Shown: in pieces, positions 34,943 through 43,486 of the stretch | Layout: each line of letters begins with the position of its first letter | Numbering within the stretch: the stretch's first letter is position 1 | Assembly (NCBI RefSeq): GCF_000196455.1 | Contig: NC_014614.1 | Span: 2,154,001 to 2,218,000 of the forward strand | Direction of reading: 5' to 3' | From: Acetoanaerobium sticklandii | GTDB taxonomy: Bacteria > Bacillota > Clostridia > Peptostreptococcales > Filifactoraceae | DNA: 64,000 nt | Made by a program: the position numbers and the translations under genes | Notes under the pieces: generated by a model | Databases searched by the model: none | Told to the model about the DNA's origin: nothing | The model's input: the letters and a program-made list of their open reading frames with translations, nothing else

Positions 34943-36648
34943 ATGCAGTGGATTGAAATAGAAAAGGGAAATTGTAGCGATTGTTATAAATGTCTTCGCT
35001 CATGCCCTTCCAAAGCCATCAAAATTATCGACGGTCGTGCAGAGGTCGTAAAGGAAATGTGTATAGTTTGTGGACATTGTCAAGTGGTCTGTCCTCAGCA
35101 TATTATAAAAGTAAAATCTAGGCTAAGAAATGTTCAAGCCGCTATAGATGATGATTTTCAAGTTATCGCAAGTATAGCGCCTTCATTCGTAGGTGCTTTT
35201 GACATGAAGTACCCTGGCCAATTCAAAACTGCCCTAAAAAAATTGGGCTTCTCAGATGTTTCTGAGACTGGAATAGGTGCTGAGTATGTAAAGCAAGAGT
35301 ATATTGATGCATTAAAAACTCAAAAATATAAAAATTTTGTAACTAGTTCTTGTCCTTCTGCTAATTATTTAATTAAAAATATTACCCTAAGTGTATAGCT
35401 TATCTAGCTCCTACTGTTTCTCCAATGCTTGCACATGGGAAGTTAATTAAAAAATCTAACCCTAATGCCTTTACCGTATTTATAGGCCCTTGTATTGCAA
35501 AGAAGCAAGAAGCTTTTGAATATAATACCAATGAAGTAATAAACGAGGTTCTTACTTTTGATGAAATAGCAACTTGGCTAGAAGAAAGTAATATAGATTT
35601 AAAGAATTTAAAAGAAGAAAATTTTGAAAATCCAACTGATATCAATGGAGCATCATTTCCTGTAAAGGGCGGAATATTTTCAAATCTCAAATCTGTATCA
35701 GACATATATGGATATCAATATATGCAAGCTGACGGAGTTGATGCATGTATTAATATACTTGAAGCTTTATCCAACGATGAACTTGAAGGTGTGTGTGTAG
35801 AACTTAACATGTGCGAAGGTTCATGTATAGGTGGGCCTGCTATGCCTAGCAATCATCCTAATTGTTATGTTATAGAAAAAAGAGTAAGAGACTTTGCAAA
35901 GAATAAACCTGTGTCTTTAGAATCGCCAACTAGTATAACTATTGAAAGCTCTGATTTAAGAAGAACCTTTAAAGAGAAACCTATATTTATGCCAGAGCCA
36001 ACTGAGGAAGAAATCATTGAAATTCTTCATTCTATGGGTAAATTTAAGGATAGCGACCAATTAAATTGCAACACCTGTGGATACAAAACATGCCGAGATA
36101 AAGCAAAGGCTGTTTACTGCAATATGTCTGAAATCACAATGTGTCTGCCATTTGTTAGAAAAAAAGCTGAAAGTATAAGAAATACTATATTTGAGTATAC
36201 ACCAAATGCAATATTATTTTTAGACCCTGATATGAATATAATAGAAATAAACCCCAAAGCTGAGGAAATATTAGAGGTTAATTTCGAGGATGTAGAAGGT
36301 CAAAATATTGAAACTCTTGTTGGTAGAGACATTTTATTTGATATCAGACTCGACAAATCTGCTGTTATACATAAAAAACTATGTATAGATTCTAAAGACA
36401 TCTGCATTATCTTTGAAATGTCATTTATTAAGGAAGAGAATGTTTATATGGTTATAATGTCGGATATAACTCAAGAAGAAAAAAATATAAAAGCTTTGAA
36501 TGCTATGAAAGAAAGAACTTTAGACGCCGCTCAAGAGGTTATAGATAAGCAAATGAGAGTTGCTCAGGAAATTGCAAGTCTTTTAGGCGAAACTACAGCA
36601 GAAACAAAAATCATTCTTACTAGATTAAAAAAGATTGCTATGGATTAA
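34943..36648 (+). pseudogene. [FeFe]-hydrogenase-like PAS sensor, frameshifted
   Basis: Two adjacent frames (34943-35398 and the frame holding 35425-36648) encode one protein. The first has a two-cluster ferredoxin domain (CSDCYKCLRSCP, CIVCGHCQVVCP) and enters the hydrogenase-like domain. The frame is lost in an A5 run at 35375-35379; with A6 it would read on as LIKKYYPKCIAYLAPTVSPM into the second part. The H-cluster-type cysteines are kept (TSSCPS, GPCIAKK, MCEGSCIGG), but the Cys before the first ligand is Ser, as in sensory rather than catalytic enzymes. A Cys-rich CNTCGYKTC motif, a PAS domain and a C-terminal helix follow. It was probably an H2 or redox sensor; AGGAGG precedes the start. 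Confidence 0.85.
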
Positions 36649-36733
36649 ATTTATCTTTTAATTTTTGAAAATAATCTATATAATAGTACTAGTAAAATAT
36701 GCCTATTTGATTTTTGTTATCTAAGGAGTTGCT

Positions 36734-37444
36734 ATGAGTAAGAAAACTACTTTCTTTTCAAAACTTAAATTCTTAATTATAGGGTTATTATTTTTAGTGA
36801 TATTTGGCATTGTAATTGGCCTTTTAGTTACTGTCGCCCTAGATTTAAAAAATTCTGAAGCACAAAATCTATCTAACTCTTCTAGAGAGATAGAAACAAT
36901 TGATACAGAAGAAGCCACTATTTCTGAAGAAACTATCAGTATTGAGCCAGAAACAGGTGAAGTAACTACACCTGTAGATGATACTGCCTTATTAATTGGT
37001 AGAGATTTGCCTTCAGGAGTTTATAAGCTGGTTTCTGATATGCCTACAGCATTTTATAGAATATCTATGACTCCTCAAGCCAATTTTATAGATATAAAGG
37101 ACAATGATGTCTTTTCTAAATTTACCTATATCAAGGTAGAAGACGGAGATTATTTAACGCTTATAGATGCTGATGCTATACCTTTAGATGAAGCCCCTGT
37201 GACTTCTTTTGAAAATATAGATACTCATAAAAATGCAAAATATTTAGTAGGTAAAGATATAAATCCAGGAAGCTATACAGTTTATCCCGATGATAAGTAT
37301 GGATTTGTTGAGATTTCTAATGAGCCTATAAACTCTCCTTCAAATATCGTACTTAGTAGTTATATTTCATCTCCAATTTCAATAAATTTAGTTGAAGGTC
37401 AATTTTTTAAAATATCTCAATCAAAAATAACGCTGAATCAATGA
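36734..37444 (+). CDS. membrane-anchored protein with two short repeats
   Basis: Protein of 236 residues with one N-terminal membrane segment (about 11-35), an acidic Thr/Glu-rich linker, then two related segments, LIGRDLPSGVYKL and LVGKDINPGSYTV, each starting a beta-rich unit of about 75 residues. I do not recognise a named family; similar GxDLPxGxY units occur in surface-exposed clostridial and bacillar proteins. AAGGAG precedes the ATG. Its stop codon lies inside a bidirectional terminator. Confidence 0.7.
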   Translation: MSKKTTFFSKLKFLIIGLLFLVIFGIVIGLLVTVALDLKNSEAQNLSNSSREIETIDTEEATISEETISIEPETGEVTTPVDDTALLIGRDLPSGVYKLVSDMPTAFYRISMTPQANFIDIKDNDVFSKFTYIKVEDGDYLTLIDADAIPLDEAPVTSFENIDTHKNAKYLVGKDINPGSYTVYPDDKYGFVEISNEPINSPSNIVLSSYISSPISINLVEGQFFKISQSKITLNQ

Positions 37445-37457
37445 TTCAGCGTTATTT
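37425..37457. terminator. bidirectional terminator overlapping two stop codons
   Basis: Perfect 16-bp arms (37425-37440 with 37442-37457), AT-rich at the ends. The plus-strand gene ends at 37444 and the minus-strand RelA-like gene ends at 37452, both inside the hairpin. Confidence 0.8.
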
Positions 37458-38798
37458 AAGTTCATTTTTAAGTTGATTTAAATAATCTATTTTTCTAGCT
37501 TCCCAGCTTTTTTTGTCTGCTACACTAATGTTATCTATAATCCAATTATTTATGTTAAGGATGTTTTCATTATCAATAAAGTCTATACTCAAGCTTGATA
37601 AAAAGCAGTCTGATATCATCAATAAAATATCATCAATAATATTTTTTTTATCATCTTTGCTCAAAGTCTCTAAAAAATTCAGGTCATTCATCAAAGGATT
37701 ATAAAATCTGTTTTTAATATATTTAATGAATCCTTCAAAATCCTCAGCATTATTCCCTACTTCTATATCAAATATTATTCTAAATAACATATTCCATCTA
37801 AAGTCTTTATTAATAGCTTTATATATTGCCTTTCCTATCTTTGATTCAAATTCTCCTTCAAAAGTAACCTCTCTTTCAAAGTAGAGATACTCATCAAAAT
37901 CCAATTGATTGGATATGATTTCATTAAATCTAGTCATTATCTTAGTTATCATCTGAGGATATTCTATATTCTGATACTGCCTATCCTTTTTCAAAAGATA
38001 ATCTGTAATCAAATCACATGTATTTCTAAAGTCCACTACAAATCCAAGCTTCTTTTTAATTTTAATAGAATAAAGCTCATAAATAGCTTTTGATATCATA
38101 GTCTCGAATTGTTTTTTTCTGGATTCAGAATCGTATGAGTTCATATCATTAAGATGATCGTGGAGAATCATAAGTTGCCTGTCTATCATAGTAATATTTC
38201 CTTTGATAGATGACATTATATCTCTATAAAAATCTTCAATTGGCATATAATTGTAATTTTTGTATAAAATTTTATGTTCAATTTCTCCCCAAAACATATT
38301 TACTAGAGATTTTAGCTGAAGCTCATAATGAAAGGTTGCTGATTCTCCTATTATAATTCCATCTAATCTATATATTTCGAATCCATTTTTTTGTATCTGA
38401 GGCTGCTTATCTCTCAAATTAAGTAATATATTTGGAAATTCTTCATTATAATAATATCCATCAGGTCTTTGTAAACAAAATATACTCTTTATAGATTGAT
38501 ATAATTTTTCTTCATCTTCAATAAATCTGCACTCTAATCTGATTCCTATTAAATCTGATAATTCAAAGAAAAATGCCTCAGCATCTGAAAACATCAGATA
38601 ATAATTATTTCTTAGTATTTTTTCTTTCAAACTCATGGGAGATTTTATCCTGGATGATACATTTAAAAAATAATCACTTTCAGATAAATATCTTTTGTAA
38701 AAATTCTCTAATTCACTAGAAAGCGTTACAAGTTCTGGAGAAAACTTATCTAGTATTTTCAATGAATCTTCTACAAAATCAAAGATTTCTAGTTTCAA
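37452..38798 (-). CDS. RelA/SpoT-domain protein, atypical
   Basis: Protein of 448 residues. Residues 40-190 carry a nucleotidyltransferase domain of the RelA/SpoT type: SSRIKSP (R50, K52), SDLIGIRL (D82) and YELQLKS (E159, Q161) followed by FWGEIEHKILYK. The usual GTP loop (NGYRSLH-like) is replaced by NGFEIYRL, so (p)ppGpp synthesis is not certain. About 250 further residues are helical and unrecognised; there is no HD hydrolase, TGS or ACT domain. TTG start at 38798 with AGGAGG. It is last in an operon behind two HD-GYP genes (29 bp gap). Confidence 0.78.
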   Translation of the reverse strand: MKLEIFDFVEDSLKILDKFSPELVTLSSELENFYKRYLSESDYFLNVSSRIKSPMSLKEKILRNNYYLMFSDAEAFFFELSDLIGIRLECRFIEDEEKLYQSIKSIFCLQRPDGYYYNEEFPNILLNLRDKQPQIQKNGFEIYRLDGIIIGESATFHYELQLKSLVNMFWGEIEHKILYKNYNYMPIEDFYRDIMSSIKGNITMIDRQLMILHDHLNDMNSYDSESRKKQFETMISKAIYELYSIKIKKKLGFVVDFRNTCDLITDYLLKKDRQYQNIEYPQMITKIMTRFNEIISNQLDFDEYLYFEREVTFEGEFESKIGKAIYKAINKDFRWNMLFRIIFDIEVGNNAEDFEGFIKYIKNRFYNPLMNDLNFLETLSKDDKKNIIDDILLMISDCFLSSLSIDFIDNENILNINNWIIDNISVADKKSWEARKIDYLNQLKNELK

Positions 38799-38827
38799 TG
38801 TCTTCCTCCTAACTAGCTTAATAGAGT

Positions 38828-39901
38828 TTAATCAATGGTGTGCTCTATTAACAGATTAAGTATCTGCATCAAATCAATTTCCTCTTGATAGCTGTAATTT
38901 TTTGAGTCTACTATTCTTAGCTTAGGTCTTGTAGGATTTAGTTTGTTGTATTCGCTGACTATTGCAGTTGTTCCTTCATTCAGCATTACCATGCTCCCTG
39001 GTGGATATAAAATTACATTCCTTACAAATCTATTATAGATTTTGGAATCTAATTTACTAATGCAATCTGCCATAAGAGTTTCAAGTGCGACATGCACAGG
39101 AATTCTTCTTCTATATACTCTATCAGTTGTCATAGCGTCAAACATATCTGAAAGAGTAACTATTCTCAAAAAATCTGGCATCTGTGATGCATTAAGTCCA
39201 CTTGGATATCCCGTTCCATCTAGCTTTTCATGATGGTTTAAAATTATAGATTTTGAGATGGAGCTTATAGATGGATCTGATTTAATCATTTTATATCCTA
39301 ATGTAGGATGCATCTTCATAAGATTAAATTCTTCAAGAGATAATAACTCATGTTTTTGAAGTATATGATTATCTATTTTTGTTTTCCCAATGTCATGCAT
39401 TAAAGCTCCAAATCCAATCTTCTCACACATAGAATCTGAATATCCATAATCTATTGAATTGATAATAGATAATATTGCTACATTTACACTGTGAGTATAG
39501 GTATTCATATCTGTTCCCATAAGTTCCACAGCCATGTAGGACAACTCATTCTTTTCTTTTATATTTTTTAATAGAGTGTCAACAATATTTTCTACCTTTT
39601 TTATTTCTTGAATTGGAAGCATTGCATTAGTCTTTTTCCCACTGCTTATATTATCAATTATATTTTTTATGCTAAAGGTTATCATTGCTTTAGTTTCGTC
39701 GTCAATTATAGACTCAATTTCTATCCCCTCAGAAATATCATCTTCTATATAGATAAAATAAATATTATTAGCTATAAATTTATTTTTTATGCTCTCTGTT
39801 ATATCTATTCCTTCATTTAACAACAAAATACCTTTATGATCATATACTGGTTTTGCCAGTTTAGATTTTTTAGGAATTTTTTGTATACTACATATTCTCA
39901 T
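38828..39901 (-). CDS. HD-GYP domain protein
   Basis: Protein of 357 residues: an N-terminal region of about 110 residues, then an intact HD-GYP domain (MHDIGKTKIDNH, HHEKLDGTGYPSG, TLSDMFDAMTTDRVYRRR). No membrane segment or receiver domain. It is a predicted c-di-GMP phosphodiesterase. GAGGTT precedes the ATG at 39901; it follows the next HD-GYP gene by 22 bp, and the RelA/SpoT-like gene follows it. Confidence 0.9.
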   Translation of the reverse strand: MRICSIQKIPKKSKLAKPVYDHKGILLLNEGIDITESIKNKFIANNIYFIYIEDDISEGIEIESIIDDETKAMITFSIKNIIDNISSGKKTNAMLPIQEIKKVENIVDTLLKNIKEKNELSYMAVELMGTDMNTYTHSVNVAILSIINSIDYGYSDSMCEKIGFGALMHDIGKTKIDNHILQKHELLSLEEFNLMKMHPTLGYKMIKSDPSISSISKSIILNHHEKLDGTGYPSGLNASQMPDFLRIVTLSDMFDAMTTDRVYRRRIPVHVALETLMADCISKLDSKIYNRFVRNVILYPPGSMVMLNEGTTAIVSEYNKLNPTRPKLRIVDSKNYSYQEEIDLMQILNLLIEHTID

Positions 39902-39923
39902 AATAACCTCTTCAATTAAATTT

Positions 39924-40967
39924 TTACACCATTTCTAAAATTCTATACCTCTTATCTAAAGATAAATCTATTACTTTATTTTCTATTTTAATAAGCGGTT
40001 GATAATTATTAAGTGGTGAGATATAAAGAATTTCTCCTATATCTCCAGTGTTTAGCTTGAGTTTAAAACCTACATAATAATAAACTATGTTTTTTAAAAA
40101 AGTCATAAGTACATCAGGAGCAAAATGAGAGTATCCCATCTTACTCATTTCTTTAAAAGTTTCAAAAGGAGTAATTTTATCTTTATAAACTCTTTTTGAA
40201 GTCAATGCATCATATACATCAGCAACCGCTAATATTTGGGCAAACTTTGGAATTTGTTTATTTTTACACCCTAAAGGATATCCACTTCCATCTAATTTCT
40301 CATGATGCATTAGAACAGCTTTTTTTACATCCTCAGGAATATTATCCATGTCTTTAACAATGCAGTATCCTAAATGAGAATGCTTTTTCATTATAGCAAA
40401 TTCTTCTTCAGTGAGTCTTGTCTTTTTATTTAGAATTTCATTTGGGATTTTTGACTTGCCCACATCGTGAAGTATTCCAGCCAGCACGAGGTACTGAATA
40501 TCTATTTCAGGAAGCTTCATCCAGCTTCCAATGAGCATTGCATAGATTGCAACATTTATACTATGATTATATGTATATTCATCAGTAGACTTTAAATCCT
40601 GAATACAGTCTATAAAATAACCCATTTTTTGGGAATTAAGTGTTAGAGAATTAGTCATGTCCATTATCATCTTATCATCAACTGTACCATTTAAAGATAT
40701 TTCTTTAAGCACAGTTTTCATCACATCTACATTTTTAAGATAAGTTGATTTGATTACTGTATAATCTTGATATCTTATATCCTTAACTTTCTTTTTTTTG
40801 ATATGAACATTATTAATAAAGTACGATTCCATTTTTTTATATACTTTTTCAGAAATATAAGTTCCAGCAGCCACCACTAAAATACCTGTTTCGCTGTAGA
40901 CATCTTTTTCTAGCTTCTGCCCTATTAAGTTCTTATCTAGTCCCATCATTACCGTATCCAGTATCAT
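39924..40967 (-). CDS. HD-GYP domain protein
   Basis: Protein of 347 residues, a paralogue in layout of the following gene: an N-terminal region of about 125 residues and a complete HD-GYP domain (LHDVGKSKIPNE, HHEKLDGSGYPLG, AVADVYDALTSKRVYKD). It is a predicted soluble c-di-GMP phosphodiesterase. First gene of the three-gene operon; GGGTGGTGA precedes the ATG at 40967. The two HD-GYP proteins are only moderately alike, suggesting separate inputs. Confidence 0.9.
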   Translation of the reverse strand: MILDTVMMGLDKNLIGQKLEKDVYSETGILVVAAGTYISEKVYKKMESYFINNVHIKKKKVKDIRYQDYTVIKSTYLKNVDVMKTVLKEISLNGTVDDKMIMDMTNSLTLNSQKMGYFIDCIQDLKSTDEYTYNHSINVAIYAMLIGSWMKLPEIDIQYLVLAGILHDVGKSKIPNEILNKKTRLTEEEFAIMKKHSHLGYCIVKDMDNIPEDVKKAVLMHHEKLDGSGYPLGCKNKQIPKFAQILAVADVYDALTSKRVYKDKITPFETFKEMSKMGYSHFAPDVLMTFLKNIVYYYVGFKLKLNTGDIGEILYISPLNNYQPLIKIENKVIDLSLDKRYRILEMV

Positions 40968-41134
40968 TCACCACCCAAACTAATTTTAACTATTTCCATT
41001 ATATCAAATTTTTTATTAATATAATCTAGTTAGAAAGCTTCAAAAAAATATTGCATTTTTTATAAATTAGCATATACTATTTCTATATGCTTAAGATATA
41101 TATTATAAGCATTTTTACCTAAGGAGTCTATAGT

Positions 41135-41692
41135 ATGAAACAACAATATATATATTTAGTGTTTACAAAAACTGGAACTTGGTTGTCTAAGACTTTGAAT
41201 TTTTTCGAAAATTCAGATTACATCCATGTCTCACTTGGTCTAGATAATCCTCTTAAAAATCTATATTCTTTTGGAAGAACTAACCCAAGCAATCCTTTTT
41301 CTGGTGGTTTTGTAGTAGAAGACCTTTCAAAGGGGATCTATAAAAGATTTGAAAATACTTCACTTTGCATTTATAGGCTTAAGGTCACAGAAAAGCAATA
41401 CTACATATTAAGAAAAAAAATATCACCTTTTATAATATCACAGCAGAACTACAGATATAATTTTATCGGTCTTTTCGGTTTATGGTTTAACCTTCCAGTA
41501 AACAGATCTTTCCATTTCTTCTGCTCTCAATTTGTTTCTCTTGCATTGACTCAAGCTGGAATATACCGTCCTAAAAAAGCTTTTGGCCTAATAAAACCAT
41601 GTGACTTGCTTCAAATCAAATCTCTAGAGCTAGTATACAAAGGAACAATTAAATCATACATAAACGAAAAAAGCTATGCCATTGAGGCATAG
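41135..41692 (+). CDS. permuted NlpC/P60-type (papain-like) protein
   Basis: Protein of 185 residues with the YiiX/YebB-like permuted layout: the His comes first (SDYIHVSLGLD, near residue 34) and the nucleophile Cys later (FFCSQFVSLAL, near residue 132). Such proteins are cysteine hydrolases of amide or lipid bonds, often membrane-associated; the substrate here is unknown. No signal peptide. AAGGAG precedes the ATG. The 3' end overlaps the convergent CBS gene by 19 bp inside a terminator hairpin. Confidence 0.75.
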   Translation: MKQQYIYLVFTKTGTWLSKTLNFFENSDYIHVSLGLDNPLKNLYSFGRTNPSNPFSGGFVVEDLSKGIYKRFENTSLCIYRLKVTEKQYYILRKKISPFIISQQNYRYNFIGLFGLWFNLPVNRSFHFFCSQFVSLALTQAGIYRPKKAFGLIKPCDLLQIKSLELVYKGTIKSYINEKSYAIEA

Positions 41693-41698
41693 CTTTTT
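41668..41698. terminator. bidirectional terminator inside overlapping gene ends
   Basis: Perfect 13-bp arms AAAAAGCTATGCC and GGCATAGCTTTTT with a 5-base loop. It contains the last codons of both the NlpC/P60-like gene (plus) and the CBS gene (minus). Confidence 0.88.
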
Positions 41699-42126
41699 AT
41701 AATGTCTCTCCTACTTATAATTCCAACTAATTTTCCTTCTTCTATAACAGGGAGCCTATTTACCTTATGCTTTGTCATAAGGTTGGCTGCATCTGGTACG
41801 CTTTGTTCTGCTTCAATTACTATAACTGGGGTAGTCATTACATCCTCTACAAACATCCCTGTCATTTTCTTTAATTGCTTCTCAAATTTACTAGGATTGT
41901 CAATAAAAATATAGCTGTCAAAAATAGCCAAATATCTAGGAGGCTTTATTTCTCCTCCCCGATACATTAAATCGCCTTCAGTTATTATGCCTATAACATG
42001 ATTTGCTTCATCTACAACTGGAAGTCCTGTTATATTATGCTCTAACAATAGCTTAATGGCTTTTTCAACTGAATCAGACTTTGAAACAGTAATAACATTT
42101 GGAGTCATTATATCTTTTGCTTTCAT
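41674..42126 (-). CDS. two-CBS-domain protein
   Basis: Protein of 150 residues consisting of a tandem CBS pair (MKAKDIMTPNVITV, HVIGIITEGDL; VEDVMTTPVIVI, KLVGIISRRDI). Such modules bind adenine nucleotides and regulate partner proteins; the partner here is not known. The ATG at 42126 is chosen because GGGGGAG precedes it by 5 bases; an upstream in-frame start at 42147 has no site. It follows the CvfB-like gene by about 40 bp and is likely in the same unit. Confidence 0.88.
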   Translation of the reverse strand: MKAKDIMTPNVITVSKSDSVEKAIKLLLEHNITGLPVVDEANHVIGIITEGDLMYRGGEIKPPRYLAIFDSYIFIDNPSKFEKQLKKMTGMFVEDVMTTPVIVIEAEQSVPDAANLMTKHKVNRLPVIEEGKLVGIISRRDIIKSYASMA

Positions 42127-42168
42127 AGACACTCCCCCTTTAACCATTTTTTACCCTAAATTTTTAGC

Positions 42169-42999
42169 TTAAAGCTTTTTTAAAGATATTCCATCTTCCC
42201 TTAGTTCAACCTTTTCTTCTCTAAGAAGTCTGCCAAGACCTTTTTTGAAAGATTTTTTGCTCATGCTGAGCTGCTTTCTGATTTCATCAGGCTCTGAGCT
42301 GTCATTAAGTGCTAAAAACCCGCCTTGTTTTTCTATTTCCTTCAATATTGTATAAGAATCCTTATCTATCTGCTCAAGAGGCTTTAATCTAAGACTAAGC
42401 TTCAGCTTGCCTTCTTCATCCTTTTCTACTACTCTAGCCTTAATCATATCTCCTCGTTTATATATACGAAGAGCTTCACTGATTGGAAGCATACCGTGAT
42501 ATCTTCTATCGATAGCTACAAAAATACCTACATCTTTTTTTATACTGTAAATCATACCTTCAACCATATCATCTACATTGTAAGGAGACTCTCCTGATAA
42601 TATCTCATAGGTGTGCATAGTAGCACATAATCTATCGCTCTTATCAATATAAAGCCCTACCATGTACTCATTTCCTTCTTCAACCTTTATTGTCTGCTCT
42701 CTAAATGGTAAAAGCAAATCTTTTTCTAAACCCCAATCCATAAATGCCCCTATATCCGTTATTTGAGACACCTTAAGCAAAGCTATAGTTCCTAGCGTTA
42801 GCTTTGGTTTTTCAGTTGTTGCTACTAGTCTATCCTTGGAATCTCTATATATAAATACGTCAATTTCATCGTCAATGCACAGTGTGCTTGGGACATATTT
42901 TTTAGGAAGAAGTACTTGATCATCCTCATCTCCTAAATATGCTCCAATAGTAGCAAACCTAACTACCTTTAATATTTGCCTTTCACCTAACAATATCAT
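42169..42999 (-). CDS. CvfB-family S1 RNA-binding protein
   Basis: Protein of 276 residues: S1-type OB folds (LGERQILKVVRFATIGAYLG; TLGTIALLKVSQITDIGAFMDWG; VEGMIYSIKKDVGIFVA) and a C-terminal winged-helix (SMSKKSFKKGLGRLLREE). CvfB-type proteins bind RNA and affect gene expression in Gram-positive bacteria. GGAGGTAAGGG precedes the ATG at 42999. The region upstream holds a cobalamin riboswitch but two terminators lie between them, so control by B12 is doubtful. Confidence 0.85.
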   Translation of the reverse strand: MILLGERQILKVVRFATIGAYLGDEDDQVLLPKKYVPSTLCIDDEIDVFIYRDSKDRLVATTEKPKLTLGTIALLKVSQITDIGAFMDWGLEKDLLLPFREQTIKVEEGNEYMVGLYIDKSDRLCATMHTYEILSGESPYNVDDMVEGMIYSIKKDVGIFVAIDRRYHGMLPISEALRIYKRGDMIKARVVEKDEEGKLKLSLRLKPLEQIDKDSYTILKEIEKQGGFLALNDSSEPDEIRKQLSMSKKSFKKGLGRLLREEKVELREDGISLKKL

Positions 43000-43052
43000 A
43001 CCCTTACCTCCAAAAAACTATTATTAAATAAGTTTACCACATAATCGAAAAA

Positions 43053-43081
43053 AAACTCCCTTTATTTTTTAAAGGAAGTTT
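43053..43081 (-). terminator. second terminator downstream of the cobalamin riboswitch
   Basis: Minus-strand hairpin with arms AAACTTCCTTT and AAAGGGAGTTT (one G-U pair), followed by T8. It ends any readthrough transcript from the riboswitch about 55 bp before the CvfB-like start codon. Confidence 0.75.
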
Positions 43082-43197
43082 GAGCATTTTGGAAATAATG
43101 CAGTTAAAAGCTGCTATTACTCCGCAATGTTAGGGGCATAAAAGGGTAACCGGCTCTTGAAATGAGCGTAACGAAGAGCCGATTAATTGGGAGGATT
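43082..43197 (-). ncRNA. structured segment between two terminators, no open reading frame
   Basis: On the minus strand this 116-bp segment lies between the riboswitch terminator and a second terminator. It contains an 8-bp hairpin (CGGCTCTT 43151-43158 with AAGAGCCG 43174-43181) and a small GCAG/CTGC hairpin (about 43090-43104). The only start is an ATG with 11 codons and no ribosome binding site. It may be a regulated small RNA or the remnant of a deleted gene. Confidence 0.4.
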
Positions 43198-43470
43198 AAA
43201 AAACTCCTCTTACGAAGATAAGAGGAGCTTAGGATTCATATACAAACATGAGCACTTTGCTTTAACCTCTCTATCTCTCGTAGAGTTTCTGGCTAATAAT
43301 ACAGGCAGGTATTCTGGCTTGAGGATTATCATTTTTACTTTCCTTCCCAATTCTCCGTTGAATCAGTGGATTAATAAGTAAAAACTACTCTCTTACAGCG
43401 GCGGGACCGCGTGGGAATTTCACCCAACTTCTCTTTTAATCAATCTTTCGATTAAACCATGTATCATAGT
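43198..43470 (-). ncRNA. cobalamin riboswitch with intrinsic terminator
   Basis: Read on the minus strand: AAAAGAGAAGTTGGGTGAAA then TTCCCACGCGG, CCCGCCGCTGTAA and the B12 box AAGCCAGAATACCTGCC (about 43321-43303). These match the AdoCbl riboswitch core; CCGCTGT replaces the common CCACTGT. A terminator follows, with arms CTCCTCTTA and TAAGAGGAG and then T6 (43227-43198). The RNA begins just past the GGDEF-EAL gene. No protein gene follows before a second terminator. Confidence 0.9.
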
Positions 43471-43486
43471 TATTAAGTTTTCTATA

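Noticed and set aside
34943..36648. Catalytic [FeFe] hydrogenase
   Set aside because: PAS domain, sensor-type cysteine pattern and frameshift argue for a (broken) sensor rather than an enzyme.
37452..38798. Toxin-antitoxin pair of the toxSAS type
   Set aside because: No small antitoxin gene is adjacent; the neighbours are HD-GYP genes with longer, conserved roles. Kept only as a question about substrate.
43187..43381. 64-codon open frame on the plus strand opposite the cobalamin riboswitch
   Set aside because: It lies entirely antisense to conserved riboswitch sequence and has no recognisable protein features.
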